Source: Asterochloris sp. CNOR1
Lineage: Eukaryota; Chlorophyta; Trebouxiophyceae; Trebouxiales; Trebouxiaceae
Assembly (NCBI GenBank): GCA_963969365.1
Contig: OZ017760.1
Span: 992,001 to 1,056,000 of the forward strand
Reading direction: 5' to 3'
Length of the DNA: 64,000 nt
Part shown: in pieces, positions 27,201 through 40,400 of the stretch
How the letters are laid out: every line of letters begins with the position of its first letter
Position numbering within the stretch: position 1 is the first letter of the stretch
Position numbers and translations under genes: made by a program
The notes under the pieces: generated by a model
Databases searched by the model: none
The model's input: only the letters and a program-made list of their open reading frames with translations
What the model was told of the DNA's origin: nothing

Positions 27201-30200
27201 TTATCGACATCGATGACGAGCCTGACGCATCCTCATCCTGGCTGGCCAGTTCCTTAGCTGCGCAAGGCGAAGCGACGGGCACATAACAGTGCTATACACA
27301 GCCCACAGAAGACCTTGATCTGTCTGGTCCCAAGCAGAGAGCACTCAGATTTTCTGGTGTGGGTACCCACCACAAGAACCTTCTCCACATCAAACCATGC
27401 GCCAGACGCTTCCTCGTTTTTCCTGGCCAAGTCCTTGGCCAGCTGGAACCCGTCCTCAATGGCCATGCAGCCCCCCTGCCCCAGATTGGGCTGCATTGCA
27501 TGCGCGCTGTCGCCCAGAAGCACTACGTTGCCCTTGGCCCACCTGCAGCGGAAGAGAGGGATGCGATGAGCTGCATGAGCGGCTCACAGTCCCCCTGGGG
27601 TTGCAGGGGCGCCAGCACTGTGGCAAAGCAGCTCCTTGGCTGCACTGCTGAAGTGGACCCTTTGGGAGGGAACATCTCAACAGGCTGGTCTGACGTCGGC
27701 CTGTAAGCTGTGCCCATTCAAAGGCCAATTTAACACCAGCCTGTCAGCTGCTGAGGTTCCCAGGGCAGCAGCAGGCTGCGGGAGCCCAGTGCCTCACCGA
27801 AAGACAGGGGGACGGTCAAAGATGTCACGGCGGAGCACGTCCTCCTCAGGAGTGGCCCTGCAGGGGAGCAAGAGCAGATCAGCGCTGGGTGAAAGGTGTC
27901 GGCAGTGCCGCCGACCCCGGGCTGCAGTGCGCAGGGGCTCCAGTGAAGGCCAGGCTGGCCTGACTGCACCAACTCTGCTGGAAGGAGGAAGGATGCAAGT
28001 CAGCACTGGGCAGCAGTAGACCGCATTGCAGCAGAGCCTAGCCCTGCTGTGCACAAGGTTCTGCTGCGGAAGCAGGCTGACTTGGCTGCGCCTGTGGGAT
28101 GAGCCCAATGGAACATCTGAGAGCAGCTGGGCAACAATGCAGGACATCTTGTGCAAAGAGCAGGGGCACATTACCGTGGCGAGCGCCTCTGCAAGCCGCA
28201 CGCAGGCTTGGCTGTTGCATCTGTCACTGTGAAGCTGGTGTCAGAAATAGATGCTGACACCCACCTGATGAGGTCGGTGACCTGGTCACACCAGTCCCCA
28301 AATATGTCCAGCAGCCTGTATTTGCGCTTGCCCTCCTCGTCTGTGCCACCTGCAGCCACAGACAGCAGGCCTCAGCCACACAATGAGACCAAGCAGCACG
28401 CTGCAAGCCCTCTCATTGACAGCTTGGGCCTAGAGACCCCACTGGCATGCAGCAGCCACCCATCTATTAATGATCTTTCTGCTGCCCAGGCAGGAGTAGC
28501 ATGGCGGCGGCACATGCCTGGCCCAGGGTCAGCTGCTCTGGGGCACAATGCTGCTGCCTGCTGCATGCAGGCTGCCCGCCAACGCGGCACCACCGCACCA
28601 CACCCCCTTCCCTGTCGCCACGGGCTCCCCCACCAGCAAGCTCCTTGTGGATTCTGAGGTCCCACTGCATTTTTCCCAAAAGCCACTCCAACTTGGGGAA
28701 GCACCCCTCGAAGCATGCACCTGCCCCCGCTGCTGCAAGGCAGCGACATCTCTACATCACTGACCGCATCAGACGAGACAGCCCTGCAGGCCCCCTGCCT
28801 CACCTGCACGCCGCCTGTGGACTTCATGCAGCACCACGTCTTTGCCCCACACCCGTACCAATATCTGCCTGAAATTATCTGCAACCCCCTGCCTCACCTG
28901 CAGGTTCCTTGTGGAAGCCATACCACTGCATCTTCCCTCCGCCCACATCACTGCTGACAAAATAGCGCCCATTGCCCAGGAACACGCGGTACCCGACGGT
29001 GTCAATGTCTGGTGGGGTGAAGTCGGCGATGCCTGTGTAGCAGGTGTACTGGCTGTAGCTGGGCTTCCGGTCGCCCACCAACTGCTTGCGGACCTGTGCA
29101 GCCACAGCGGGGATGGCAGCTGAGTTGAGGCAGCCGGGCCAGCATGCAGCACAGGCACAGCAGGTGAGCCCAAATGGTGGTGGTGACGATCTGCAGCATC
29201 TGTGTGCACGCTTTCTTGGGGGCTGGTGCACAGATCCTCAGCGTACATGCCTGGCTGCCCACCACAGCAGCTGGCTGCACAGGGCAACCAGCTGCCCAGA
29301 CAAAGGCCCACCTTGGACCAGATGCCGTCAGCCCCCACCAGGATGTCTCCCTCGTAGCGCTCCCCACTCTCCAGGATGGCCCAGACGCGGCGCTTGCCAA
29401 ACTCATCCACCTGCGGCAGGCAGGGCAGGCACCGTTTGACAATCAGAGCATATGCTTTTGCAAGATCTCAACAACACACACAGCTCGCTAAACATGATGA
29501 CACATGCAGAAGGGGGGCCATGTTGCCTAGGTTCATTGACATGAACAGAGTTTCAGAAGGGCTTCCAGGACTGACTTGAGATGGCTGCCAGCAGCATTCA
29601 AGAGAACAGGGGCAATGAGGGGTGTGGCTTGACTGACTGGCTGAAATGACGCCCAGCATAGCTGCAGTTGCAATTCAAGGGTCCTGGAGACATCTTTCTG
29701 GCATGCACTGCCAGCTGGCTGCAGGTGCAAGGCAGGGCGCTGATGCGCAGCATGCATTGCCACCTACAGCTATCAATGGCTGTAGGTGAACAAGCCTGTA
29801 CATGGTGGAGGCCACTGTACGGCCTCGGCTCCTGACCACTGACCTTGTGCTCGTAGCCCACAACGTGAGCGCCATTGTAAATCAGATCCCTGCCACCCAT
29901 CTTCATGGCTGCTTCAGCCAGCAGTTGCTGAAGGACAACACGGCTGATAACGCGGGTCACTGGCAGGCCCTTGTCCACAGCTGGGTGGAAGGTATCAAAC
30001 TTGACGTACCTGCACAGGGAGGCAGTATGCAGAGATGATTGAGTATGCATGACTCGTTGCACAGGTACAGAGGGTCATGGCAAGCCTGGAAGCAGTCACG
30101 CAGGCCTCAGCCTGTGAGCTGGACAACACGGCACTGAACAACAGCATTCATTTTGTTGGCCAAGTTGGCAACCTGCAGCCTGAAGCAGAAGTCTGCTTTG

Positions 30201-31226
30201 ATGGCCACACTGTGTGATGCTGAATGACTGATGAGCTGCTGGGCTCTGCAGCATGCAGGCTTGAATGCGCAGAGGATCTTTCGGCCAGTTACTCTCCAAA
30301 CAACACAACATGAGAGGCGGCGAGCTGTGCAGCCTGCAGGCCCAAAGACATGCATGCCTTGGCGGCCACATTGTTTTACAGGGCATAGGGCTAATCTCAC
30401 CATTTGCCTGTCTCGCCATCGCACAAGCCGTTTATTCTGTCGCCGGTAATGCATCCCTTCCCCAGGATGCGCTCTGCAACCTCAGGGTCGATGGCTTGCA
30501 GGGCTGCCAGGGCATTGCTCTGAATCTGCAGGCACACAGACAGGCAGTCTGTTGGTGCATCTGTTGGCACAGGCCTGTGACTCCTTGAGAGCAGAGATGC
30601 CCTGAAAGGAGTGCCAGCATCAATCAGCCCTGCAGATTATGGCATGGCCAATGTACTTGTGCCAAGGCCAAACAGCTGGCGGGCGGCTGGCTGTGAAGAC
30701 AGCAGGACCACATACCTGCTGACAAGCAGCTAGCCATGAGGCAAGGCAGTGTGGCAGAATGTGACGGTGGTTGTGCCAGCAGATCTGCCCAAATCTGGCA
30801 GCCACTGCATGACAACACATGCCAATTACACCAGCCCACCTGAATAGGACCACGATACTTGCCCTCTCCTCTGATGGCAGTGACATCACGCTCAAAAAGC
30901 TGGACCTCAAAGCCTTTCTTGAGCAGAGCCACAGCCAGCACAAGGCCTCCAATGCCCGCTCCTGCTATCAGCAGCTTGGGGCCCTTCTGGTTAGCCTTGT
31001 CCATGATTGGATGCTCCAGAGTTGCAGGCGCTGCCCCATTGGTTTGGGCAGCCTTTGGGGCTGCTGCAGCTCTGCATGCACATCTCTGCTGACTAGATTG
31101 GGGTGTGCAGGGCGTGTGGAGGCTGGTGGCACGGTGTGGGAGGCCCTGCGCAGCGGTCGTGGAGCAACATGGGCCCGGAAGCTGTCGAAAGGGGGCTCTG
31201 CATTTCAAGGTGGGCAACGTTTGCAT
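24230..31226 (-). CDS. ZEP: Zeaxanthin epoxidase, plastid, about 14 exons
   Basis: Converts zeaxanthin via antheraxanthin to violaxanthin in the chloroplast, using FAD, NADPH and reduced ferredoxin. Exon 1 (31,226 to about 30,845) encodes a Ser/Ala/Arg-rich transit peptide, then the FAD-binding fingerprint LLIAGAGIGGLVLAVALLKK and GEGKYRGPIQ. Later exons give DPEVAERILGKGCITGDR (30.45 kb), FDTFHPAVDKGLPVTRVISR (29.95 kb), GADGIWSKVRKQLVG (29.3-29.1 kb), GIADFTPPDIDTVGYRVFLG (29.0 kb), GDWCDQVTDLI (28.3 kb), DIFDRPP (27.8 kb), the second FAD motif LLGDSAHAMQPNLGQGG (27.5 kb) and GGYFAMNLTFPAVLGWVLGG (26.3 kb). A complete FHA domain (KHAEVKQSGGIF, DLGSVNGTWVN) lies at 24.8-24.6 kb, and the last exon ends at 24,230. 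Domain order and length agree with plant and algal ZEP. Exon limits are approximate. Confidence 0.9.
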
Positions 31227-31496
31227 GATGGGCCAAGATCTTGCACTTGGCTGGAAAGTGCAGCGGTGAAGAACTAGGGTTTCTTGCCTTCTTGGAATTA
31301 TAAAGCCAGGTCTTTTCAGCTGAATGGTACTTCAATGAATGTCCTGAATGGAAGAATATGGGGCCAGTCTGACAAATGCGGCAAAGGGTGTGTTGCAAAC
31401 AATGGTCCTGTCAGGACAACGACTTGTTGCTCCAGGTGCAGAACGTCAAACAGAAACAGGGCTGGGTGTGCTCAGTGTGCTCAGTAGTAGATATGC
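31227..31496. other. Short intergenic region, ZEP 5' flank
   Basis: Only 270 bp between the ZEP start and the stop of the LOV histidine kinase on the same strand, so it must contain both a 3' end and the ZEP promoter. No motif picked out. Confidence 0.4.
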
Positions 31497-34400
31497 TCAG
31501 GAGGTCTGAGCGTAAACAGAGTCCATGATTTGGGCCAGCTCCTCGATGCGGAAGGGCTTTGCCAGCCATGCGTCAAAGCCTGAGCGCAGACAGTCGGTAC
31601 GAGTCTCCTCAAAAGCATCAGCAGTGATGGCAACCATGCAGATGCGCGCATCCGGCCACCGCTGCCTGACCTCAGCCACCACCTCCATGCCACCCTGCAG
31701 GGCAACGGGAAAGCCGCTCAACACCAGTGCAAGTGAACGCCTCAGGCTATGCGGCCCTTTGGCTACTTCTAAAGCCATTTCAGTGGGCTTCTGATGCCTG
31801 TGTGCCCACATTACTCGATACTTGATTGCAGGCATCTCCTCAGCACCTGCAGCCAGTCCTGCGTGCTTTGCACGGGCCCTGGGCCCCGTTGTGAGCTGCT
31901 AAAGAGCAGAACAGCAAAGACACTGCAATGCTGGCATGCATGCAGGCCGGATGAGCATTGTGCATGCATGCAGGGATGGACTACAGCAGGCCTCAGAGAC
32001 AGGGAGCAGCCACCAGCGGGCCGCTTGATGCCCACCTTGTGTGGCATGTGGAGGTCGGTCAAGACGACGTCAAAGGCATCAGCGCCGCCACCTTGCTCTA
32101 TTTTGTCCATGGCCTGCTGCCCATCCATCGCCGTCACGATGTTGGTGTAACCCAGGCGCCTCAGGATACCTAGGGCCACCTGCACACAGACAGCGCAAGC
32201 ATGGGCAATGACCCTGTATGTGCCTGTGCTGGCAGGGTGGGAGCATGTGAAGGAAAAGGCAGGCTCTCAGGGGCTGCATCAAACGTACTGCACAAAGTCG
32301 TGCACAGCCTGAGATGTCAGCTGGCAAACAAGGAAAGATTTGCCGCGTCAACAGAAACACAGCAGACTCTGAGCAGCCCCAGCTCACCCGCAGGTTGATG
32401 ATGTTGTCCTCAGCCAGCAGCACAGATGTGCTCTTGGTGGCTTCAGCCTGCAGCTCCCCAGAGCCAGACTTGCGCGCCTGTACAGCACCAAGCGCAGACT
32501 GGGCATCATACCTGACAGCAGTGAGCTGGCAATGCTCTCTCACGGCTAGGCAGCAGAGATGTGCTGTGGCGACGCAGAGGAGCGCCAAATTCTTGCCACT
32601 TTCTAGACTGGACGCAGGATGCCAGGTGGGGAGCAGGGTTCTTGTCATGCGCTGCAGTGGCAGCAAGCGCGAAGCCTGCTGGGAGAGAGCTGGCCGCCTG
32701 AAGTGGGGAAAGTGGATCGCCGCATAGGTCACATTGAGCATGCGCTGGGAGCATGACAAGCTCACCTGGTGTGCCAGCCGCAGGTGGTTGCTAGTGCCAG
32801 GCACTATTGGCCAGATGCCGCCCGTCTGGCTACGGTCCACAGAATTGCGCCCCAGAAGATTGGCACTGGAGTGCTTGGGGAGGGTGCTGAAGCGCTGCCC
32901 TCCCAGCTGCACCTGGACCTCTGGGAAGCTGCTGGCTGGGGGCTCGGAAGGCAGGGCTTCTGGCCCCTCGACCTGCGTGCTCAGCAGCTCCTCCAGTGCC
33001 AGCTTGAGGCGCCCCTGCCGCAGGGGGCGCATGACTATCACATACCTGCAGCAGCAGCAGAGGACTGGTGTGTGAGGTGTCAACAACCTGATGCTCTGCG
33101 CAAGCACAAGGTCAACTGAAGAGCCTGCCTGTGCAATGCAGCTGCCTCTGCTTCCCGCAGTGCTGTATTGAGGCATGCACATGCAAAGCACAGATGCACT
33201 CAAGCCCACCGCTCGCATGCATGCACACTGCAGTCAGACTGCAATGGGGTTGCCAAGCGCTCTATACAGCATGTGACAGCATGCTGAAGGGCATCAGCAC
33301 CCACGTGTGAAGTGTGCCAGATGGTTGGCCTGATGCACAGGGTAAGGCAAGGCAAGCAGCTGCGCTTGGGCTCCTGCAAGTGTGTGCATGCACATGCTGC
33401 TGGCAGTTGGGCAAAATGCATGGCCCTGGTCCCAGACACCCTGAGTTGTGCACTCACGCCAGCTGTTTGCAATTAGGCACTCGTGCCATCTCCTCCTCTA
33501 TTTCCCAGGACACCCTGGTCTCCATGGAACTGCCTGTGCCGGCAGAGAGGTGAGGGGCTGCTGCCTCCACCTCGGCTGAAGACTGAGGCTGCATGGCCTC
33601 CTCCCCTGGAGCATTCTGCTGCTGTCCGGGCCAGGCCACGAACAGGATGCGCTGCGCCTCTGTGGGGGCTCCCTGCAAGGGCATTGGGCAAGGGCATTGG
33701 GCAGACTGATGAGTCACTGTAACAGCAGAGGGTGGAGCAGGTCAGCACATCCTGCAGCTGTCCAGGTTCAGGCCACAGATATGAGCACTGGGCCTCTCTG
33801 CAGGCACGCGGGAAAGTCTGACAACTCACAGGGCAGCTATGGCAGGCATGGGGCAGCAGATTGCATGGTGCGTGCACCAGGGCGCTGCGCAGTCTTGAGG
33901 GACTCCTGCAGGCAATCCTGAGGGCTGAGGGCCAAGAGGTGTCCTGTCAATGGACAATGATGATCAGCAGCTGTGCAAGCAGCATGCCTGGCCCGGCTTG
34001 CACAGCTGCCGGACCTTCAGCATGCACAGCCCACCTGGAGTAGTGCGCGCAGCAGTGTGAACTGCTGCTTGTCCATGATGACAACGTCATAAGGGCTGTC
34101 CACAGTGCACTCAGACCAGTCCATGGGCTGACTGTGGGCGAGCTGCATCCTGCTCTTCGCATCATGATGGCTGTGGTGGTGAGTGCTGTGAGGCAGAACA
34201 GCATCCTCTGCAACAGAGGCAGCAAGGGGAACTGTGGACTGTATGTGAGGTTGGCACATGTGTTGACGCTGGATGCGTTCAGCAAGAGAGGACTTGCTGG
34301 AATCACTCATTGAGCACAGCATGATCTCCTGAGCATGGCATGGTGTGCTGCAACACTGAAAGCAAAAGATGGCTTCACAACCAACACAATTAGCAGTCAT

Positions 34401-37400
34401 GCTCTCCAGCGGCAAGGAAAGTTGCAAGAGGCGGTGCTGAAGAGTAAGACCATCTGGTGAGCACACCCATCGTTGCAGGTCAAGAGCCTGCACAGGATGC
34501 CCACCTCGCAGCTTCAGCTTGCTGATGGCTTGAGAATCAGTGCTGACGCAGCAGACACTACAGCCCCAGCGGCGAAGCGCCAGTGCCAGAACCTGACGGA
34601 CCTGCAGGAGTGAACATATATCCATTAGGGGAGCATTACTTCTTCAAGTGGTGCAGATGGACAGGAACGCCCATATGATGTACGAGGATGAACTTGCATG
34701 CTGCACTTAACAGGCCTTGCCGACTACAGGGACAGGGCTGCCACAGATGCAGAGCCTTTGTTCTCAGCAACAAGTCAAGATTGCAGTGCTCACCATGGAG
34801 CATGGCTCAACGACCAAGACCTTCTTGCCCCGCAGCATTCGCATTGTTACATCCTCAGCACTCATGCTGTCGGCCGACGGGCGGGTCTTGCCTGGGTCTG
34901 CTAATGGTACACACTGGGGAGCTGGCGAGGAGTCTGCAGCCAAAGATGCAGAGGTTGATGCAATCAAGGGGCTGAAGACTCCAGTGGGCTTCCATGATGG
35001 GCTCACAGAGGCCACAAAGCTCCTGCAGCCCACAGAGGATGCTGGAAGGGGGCCGCACCTGCAGCGCGCTTGTGCCCTTTACTCAAACGGCTGCAACAGT
35101 CCCCACCAGCACCCCCTCCATGCAAAATCTGTGAGCAGCAGTGATGCCTGGTTTCCTGCAGCAGATGCAGCTTCAAGCAGTTGCCACCTGCAGCGTCTCC
35201 ATGCAGCCCAATGATACCGCAGTCCCCATGGAGCACTCACGCAGCTATCATGAGAAGCAGTAGTGCATGGCCCTCCGCAAACTGATGTGCGAGGCAAAGC
35301 AGTATGCGTAGCACAGAGCAGGCCCACCTGCACTGGCCGTGCACAGCCCCCCGCTCAAGTCACTGCAGCAATCCCCACCAGCACCACTCTCATGCAGCAA
35401 GCGTCAGCACCAGTGATGCCTGGGCCCCCTGCAGCTGAAGCGTGACACAAAGCAAAACCAGCAGCCCACAGCTGTGCCCACCTGCAGCGCCCTCGCAGAT
35501 CCCATTCATGGGGTGACTTGTGGAATTGCTGCTGGATCTTCCACTGGAAACTGAGCTCTGGGGTCCTAGACTGCTGCTGTTGCCAGAGCCCTCGCCTGGC
35601 TGGTCTGCTGCCCAGGGCGATCTGTGGCCCTTCTCCTGCCCGGTAGGCGGAATGGCACACTTCACTGTCCACCTGCAGAGAGACATCGATGCTGCCGGTC
35701 AACAGGGGCATGGCAGGCGACCAGAGAGTCAGCAGATGAGCCTTGAAGGATAGCATGACACCTTCGCCTGTCCAGCTGCGGCTGCCAGGCCACCCTTGAA
35801 GAGGGGCACCTGCGGGTTTCGAGGACTCCAAAGCTGGCACAAGCACCAGATTGTGGAGCTGTAAGAGTGGCATACAGACCTGCCAGGAGCATGGACAAGC
35901 TAGTTTGGGGGACACAGGAATTTATAGGGGGTCCGCACTGCACATCACAGGCAGCACAGAGAGGATCTGGGCCCCATGTGGTTAGGCGAGTTGCAGGCCC
36001 CAGTAAGCAAGAGGTTACTGCACTGTGTGAGCGTAGCACTCTGAGGGGACTGGTTGCTTGTTGCCGCTCTACAGAAAGCAGTGGACAGGCTTCGCCAAGC
36101 TTCCACACTCCTCACAACAAATTGGTGAGCTCTGCCCTTGAAGGGTGCTGCTACCTCTGGCTCGGTTCCAGCAGACATCTGCAGCTCAGTCCCCTTGTGT
36201 GCAGGCAGTGATCCGGCGTGCAACACAAGCCCACACCTGAATGTGCTGCCGTGCCCCACCCCATCTGACTCGGCCCACATCCTGCCACCCATGGCTTCAC
36301 TCAGCTTCTGGCTGATGGTCAGTCCCAGCCCAGAGCCACCATAGCGGCGAGTGATGCTGGCGTCCAGCTGCAGGGCAAAGGCAGTTTGGCAGCGCAGCAA
36401 TGTGGTGGTGCAGGAAAGCCAGCATGCTTGGGCCCACACATGGCTGGCTCAGGTCCTCTCAGCAACTTGCACAGCACCACTGTCATCACCACGCCAGGCA
36501 CAGAGCTCCAGCTGCTCTGTGTGTGTCTGCACAGCAAGGGCTCCCAAGGGTCTCACAACGCGGAGAAGGCACGAGTCTCAGCCCCACCTGTGAGAATGGT
36601 TGAAACAGCTGCCTCAGGTCTGCCAGGCTGATCCCAATGCCCGAGTCATGAACCGCAAAGTGGATGATGCCCTCTGGACCAGCAGCATCAACAGCAGGCT
36701 GCCTGCCTGAGACCGGCAGGCCCTTGTCTCGTTTGACAGCTGCTGACCTTCCTGTGGCCAGCACCGGCAGTGTTCCGCCAGCCTGCTCAGGCTGCCTGCC
36801 CTCCTCTGGGGCATGCCTGCAGGCAGAGGCAGGCAACAAGCTGTTAGTGAGGCCTGCAAGCACGCCCAGGCTGCTGCTCAGGCCACTGATGCTGAGAGGT
36901 GCATGCTTGCAGACACTGCAGGCAAACAGCCCGTCTGGGGGCCTGCCAAGCACAAGCTGCTCACATGCACTGGGCATGTCCCCAGGCAGATGTGCTGTGC
37001 TCAGGCTGCTCAAGACGAAGGGGGGATGCCCACAGACAGGGGCCCAATCGCATCAAGTTCGCTGAAAGCCACAAGGCCATCGTTCAAGCCACCTGCTGCG
37101 CATTGCAAGGATGCTGTGAGGCACGAGTTACCAAGCCTGCTGCAGGCAACAAAGCTCCTGAACCTGCGCGCAGCCACAACACCTCAAGGTGCTGCTGGAC
37201 CATTGAGGCAGGGCCCAACTCACCCGGCAAGCCCCTCACTTTGCTCCCCCAATGCTGCAGCACGCTCTGCTGCAGCCGCAAAGGGGTTGGCCATGGAAGC
37301 TCCAGGCCTTGCAGCATGGTGGCCCCCCTTGCACTGGGCAGCTGGCAGCTGGCACTCTGCAGCGGGGCTGCTGCCGCAGCCAGGCACAGCATTCCTTTTT

Positions 37401-40400
37401 GCACGTCTCCTGCCTGCCCTGCTGCCAGGCGCAGCATGCAGGTTGGCGCACGCACTGCCACTGCCACGGCCAGGCGCTGCCTGCGTGTCTGCACAGCCTC
37501 TGCCACCGCCGCTGCTGCCCGTACTGAACAAATGAGCAGCCTCATGAGCCAGGCTGCTGCCATCGCAGGACTGCCTGTTCTGCTGCTGGGCCTTGCGATG
37601 AAACTCCTTCCTCTCAAGGCCCCGCAGCCGCTCCAGGCTGCCCCCCATCTCCTCAGTCTTTACCCTGGCGGCGGCAGCCGCTGCCACAGAGGTGGCCAGC
37701 GCCTGCCTCTGGCCCCATTCTGTGCTGGCAGGCAGGGGGTCAGTGACGGAGCTGCTGCGGCTCTGTGCCAGCTGGGGCGCACCTGCACGTCAGCACAGCA
37801 CAGTGAGGGACAGGCAGATAATCTGAGATGCGGCTGCTGGGGCTCTGCACAAGCCAGCACGCGGTTGCAGGGTGACAGTGCATTGCTAGTCAAGAGGGCC
37901 TGCTCCCTGGCTCATGCAGCAGACCATGCAGGAGTCTGGCGCTGTGCTGGGGCTCTGCTAGGGCACTGCAGAGTATCGTGCCTTGTCAGAGGGTAGCACT
38001 GCACAGGCAGTAGGCTGAGCTGGCAGAGCATGGAGGAAGGGGCTGCTCGATCCAGCACCGGTGTAGATGGACGATGGACCCGCTGTCAGCGCCCTGCCAG
38101 CCAGCAACAGGGCACCTTGCCTGCTGCGTTGACAGCACTGGCATGTAGTGCACTCGTGTGCACTGCTGTGTGGAAGTAGCAATGCCGGAAAGCTCCAAAT
38201 TGGACTTAAGCAGCAAGTAACACAGTGGTGGTCACCTGACGTATCTGCGGGCAGCACCTCTGCGGACACTGACTGGGAGTCAGGCTTGCCACAGCCCTGC
38301 TGCTCCCTACTGTCGCAGGTGTGCTGCTGGACAGCAGCCTCCTCCGCGGGCTGGCACCACACCTCCAGCAATATCTCGCCCTGCTTGGTGAACTTGACGG
38401 CTGCATTGGTGAGCAGCAGGAGTCAGTCCGCAAACAGCCTGCAGAGCTGCGGCAGGGGGCTGTTACCTGTCAGGCAGAGCAGTCTAGTCTAGTTACAACC
38501 GTAAGGGTGTTGCCAGCAGTCACGCAGGCATTGCCACTGGGCAGCCTTCAGGGTGTACACGCAATGTACCATACTGAAGGGATGCTGCCATGTGTCAGCT
38601 CTGCAGGTCCAGGACCCATGCTGTATGAACCTCATGCGCTTGTGCTACCACCTCACCATTATTGAGGACGTTCAACAAAATTTGCTGGAGGCGCTGGGCG
38701 TCTCCAATGACAAGGCGGGGGACCTGGTCTGTAACATGGTAGGCTACCTGCAGACACAAGGGCTGTCTGTCCTGCTCGAGCTTGTAAAGGTGGAGCACAG
38801 TGAGGCTCAAAGTCTAGGTCGGCTGCTGCAGGGCGCGCCCAGCATGCACAGCCACCTGCGAGCAACAGGCCCACTCCCCACGGCATCACAGGCGCACATT
38901 CTGAGGACACCAACTACTCAGCGCCCACCTGCAGGCGCTTCTGAGCTGCATGGAGGCCTGCAATCTCCATGGCAGCCTCAATGACGGTCTGCAGGCGGTA
39001 CTCAGTGCGGCTGATCAGCATCTTGGAAGCCTCCAGGCGGGAGAAGTCCAGGATATCGGTGATCAGGGTGACCAGGGTCTCGCCGGAGCAGCGAATGGTG
39101 TTCACCAGATCCCACTGGGCGGGCGACATGGGCGTCTCTGCAGGGCAGCAGGGACACCCTCAAGTATAGGCACAGCTGGCTGTGAGCAAACAACAAAGTT
39201 GTCTCTGCAGTGCAGGCAAGTCCCCAATGGAGGGCCGCAGCCAGAGAAATCCATCCATCCTGCCAGAAATGTTGCTGAGCAGCAGACTGATGTGTGACAG
39301 CCAGAGGGTAGCAACAGCCTGAAACCAGTTTGCAGATCGATGCACCACAGCCTACAGGGCACTTGTCAGTGCTCAGGGGCCAAGGACTCATGACCGGAGG
39401 TGTGTGCTCAGCTTGACGCACCTGCTAGCAGCTGGCCCACGGCAATCATGCCGTTCAGGGGGGTCCTGATTTCATGGGACATCCTGGCCAGGAACTGACT
39501 CTTGGCCTCAGTTGCTGCCTGGGCCTGCACAGGCAATCAGCCAAGTGGGTTACGCCCTGCGGGTTCAGGGCTGCCAGGCATGTCCTGAACATGCTATCAC
39601 TTGAGGTCCAAACAGGAGCACGCCTCTCAACAGCAAGATGCTGTGCAACTTGCATCTGCAAGCTGCGTTCCAGGCAAGCAGCCTTGAATGGCAAGGTTGT
39701 GAAATGTATCTGAGCAGGCCACCGCAATGCAATCAGTAGCCCACTCCTGAGGTAATTCACTGCCCACCTCAGCAGCCGCATGTTTGGCTGACAGCTCCGC
39801 CGTCTTAGAGGTCATGAAGTCAGTGATATCAGACTGGATTCCAACGTAGTGGGTCAGGAGGCCATGCTTGTCATGTATGGGAGTCATTGAGAGGTAGTTG
39901 ACAAAAGCGTCCCCATTCCTTTTGTAGTTCATGAGCTGCACCACACAGGGCTGACCTGCAGGTACACACCACTTGGTTCAGGGCCATGCGCACCATGCAG
40001 GGCTGCTTGCAGGCCAGGCCTGCTGCCTGCTGTGTGCAGGGGAGGAGGGCAGGCCTTCAGCTCTTACATCCAACTTTCATAAAAGCACAGCTTCAAGCAA
40101 GTGAGGCAGAGAGCTGCAGACCCAGCCTTCCCCACCAGAGGCAAACACAGCCTTTGCCAGCTTGCAGTACAGCAAGCCAGCACAGCCAGCAGGAGCAATA
40201 GGGAAGGGCCATCCTTGCACGCTCCTGACCATCAAGCAAGTCATTTGCAACATCAATGATGAGGCTCACCAGCTTGCACACTGTGTAACAACACGTGACC
40301 TCAGGCAGATGTCAGCCAACAGGCAGCTTCGACAGACCTGCTAATATGTCCAAGTGGACGAGGCACTCACCGGCTTGCATGGCGTATCGCATTTTGTCAA

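Noticed and set aside
29002-29439. Long Ser/Trp-rich frames on both strands
   Set aside because: Shadows of ZEP exons and introns; the ZEP frame has conserved motifs.
36899-37996. 365-codon frame on +
   Set aside because: Cys/His/Ala-rich translation antisense to the histidine kinase; no domain, several other frames also open there because of high GC.
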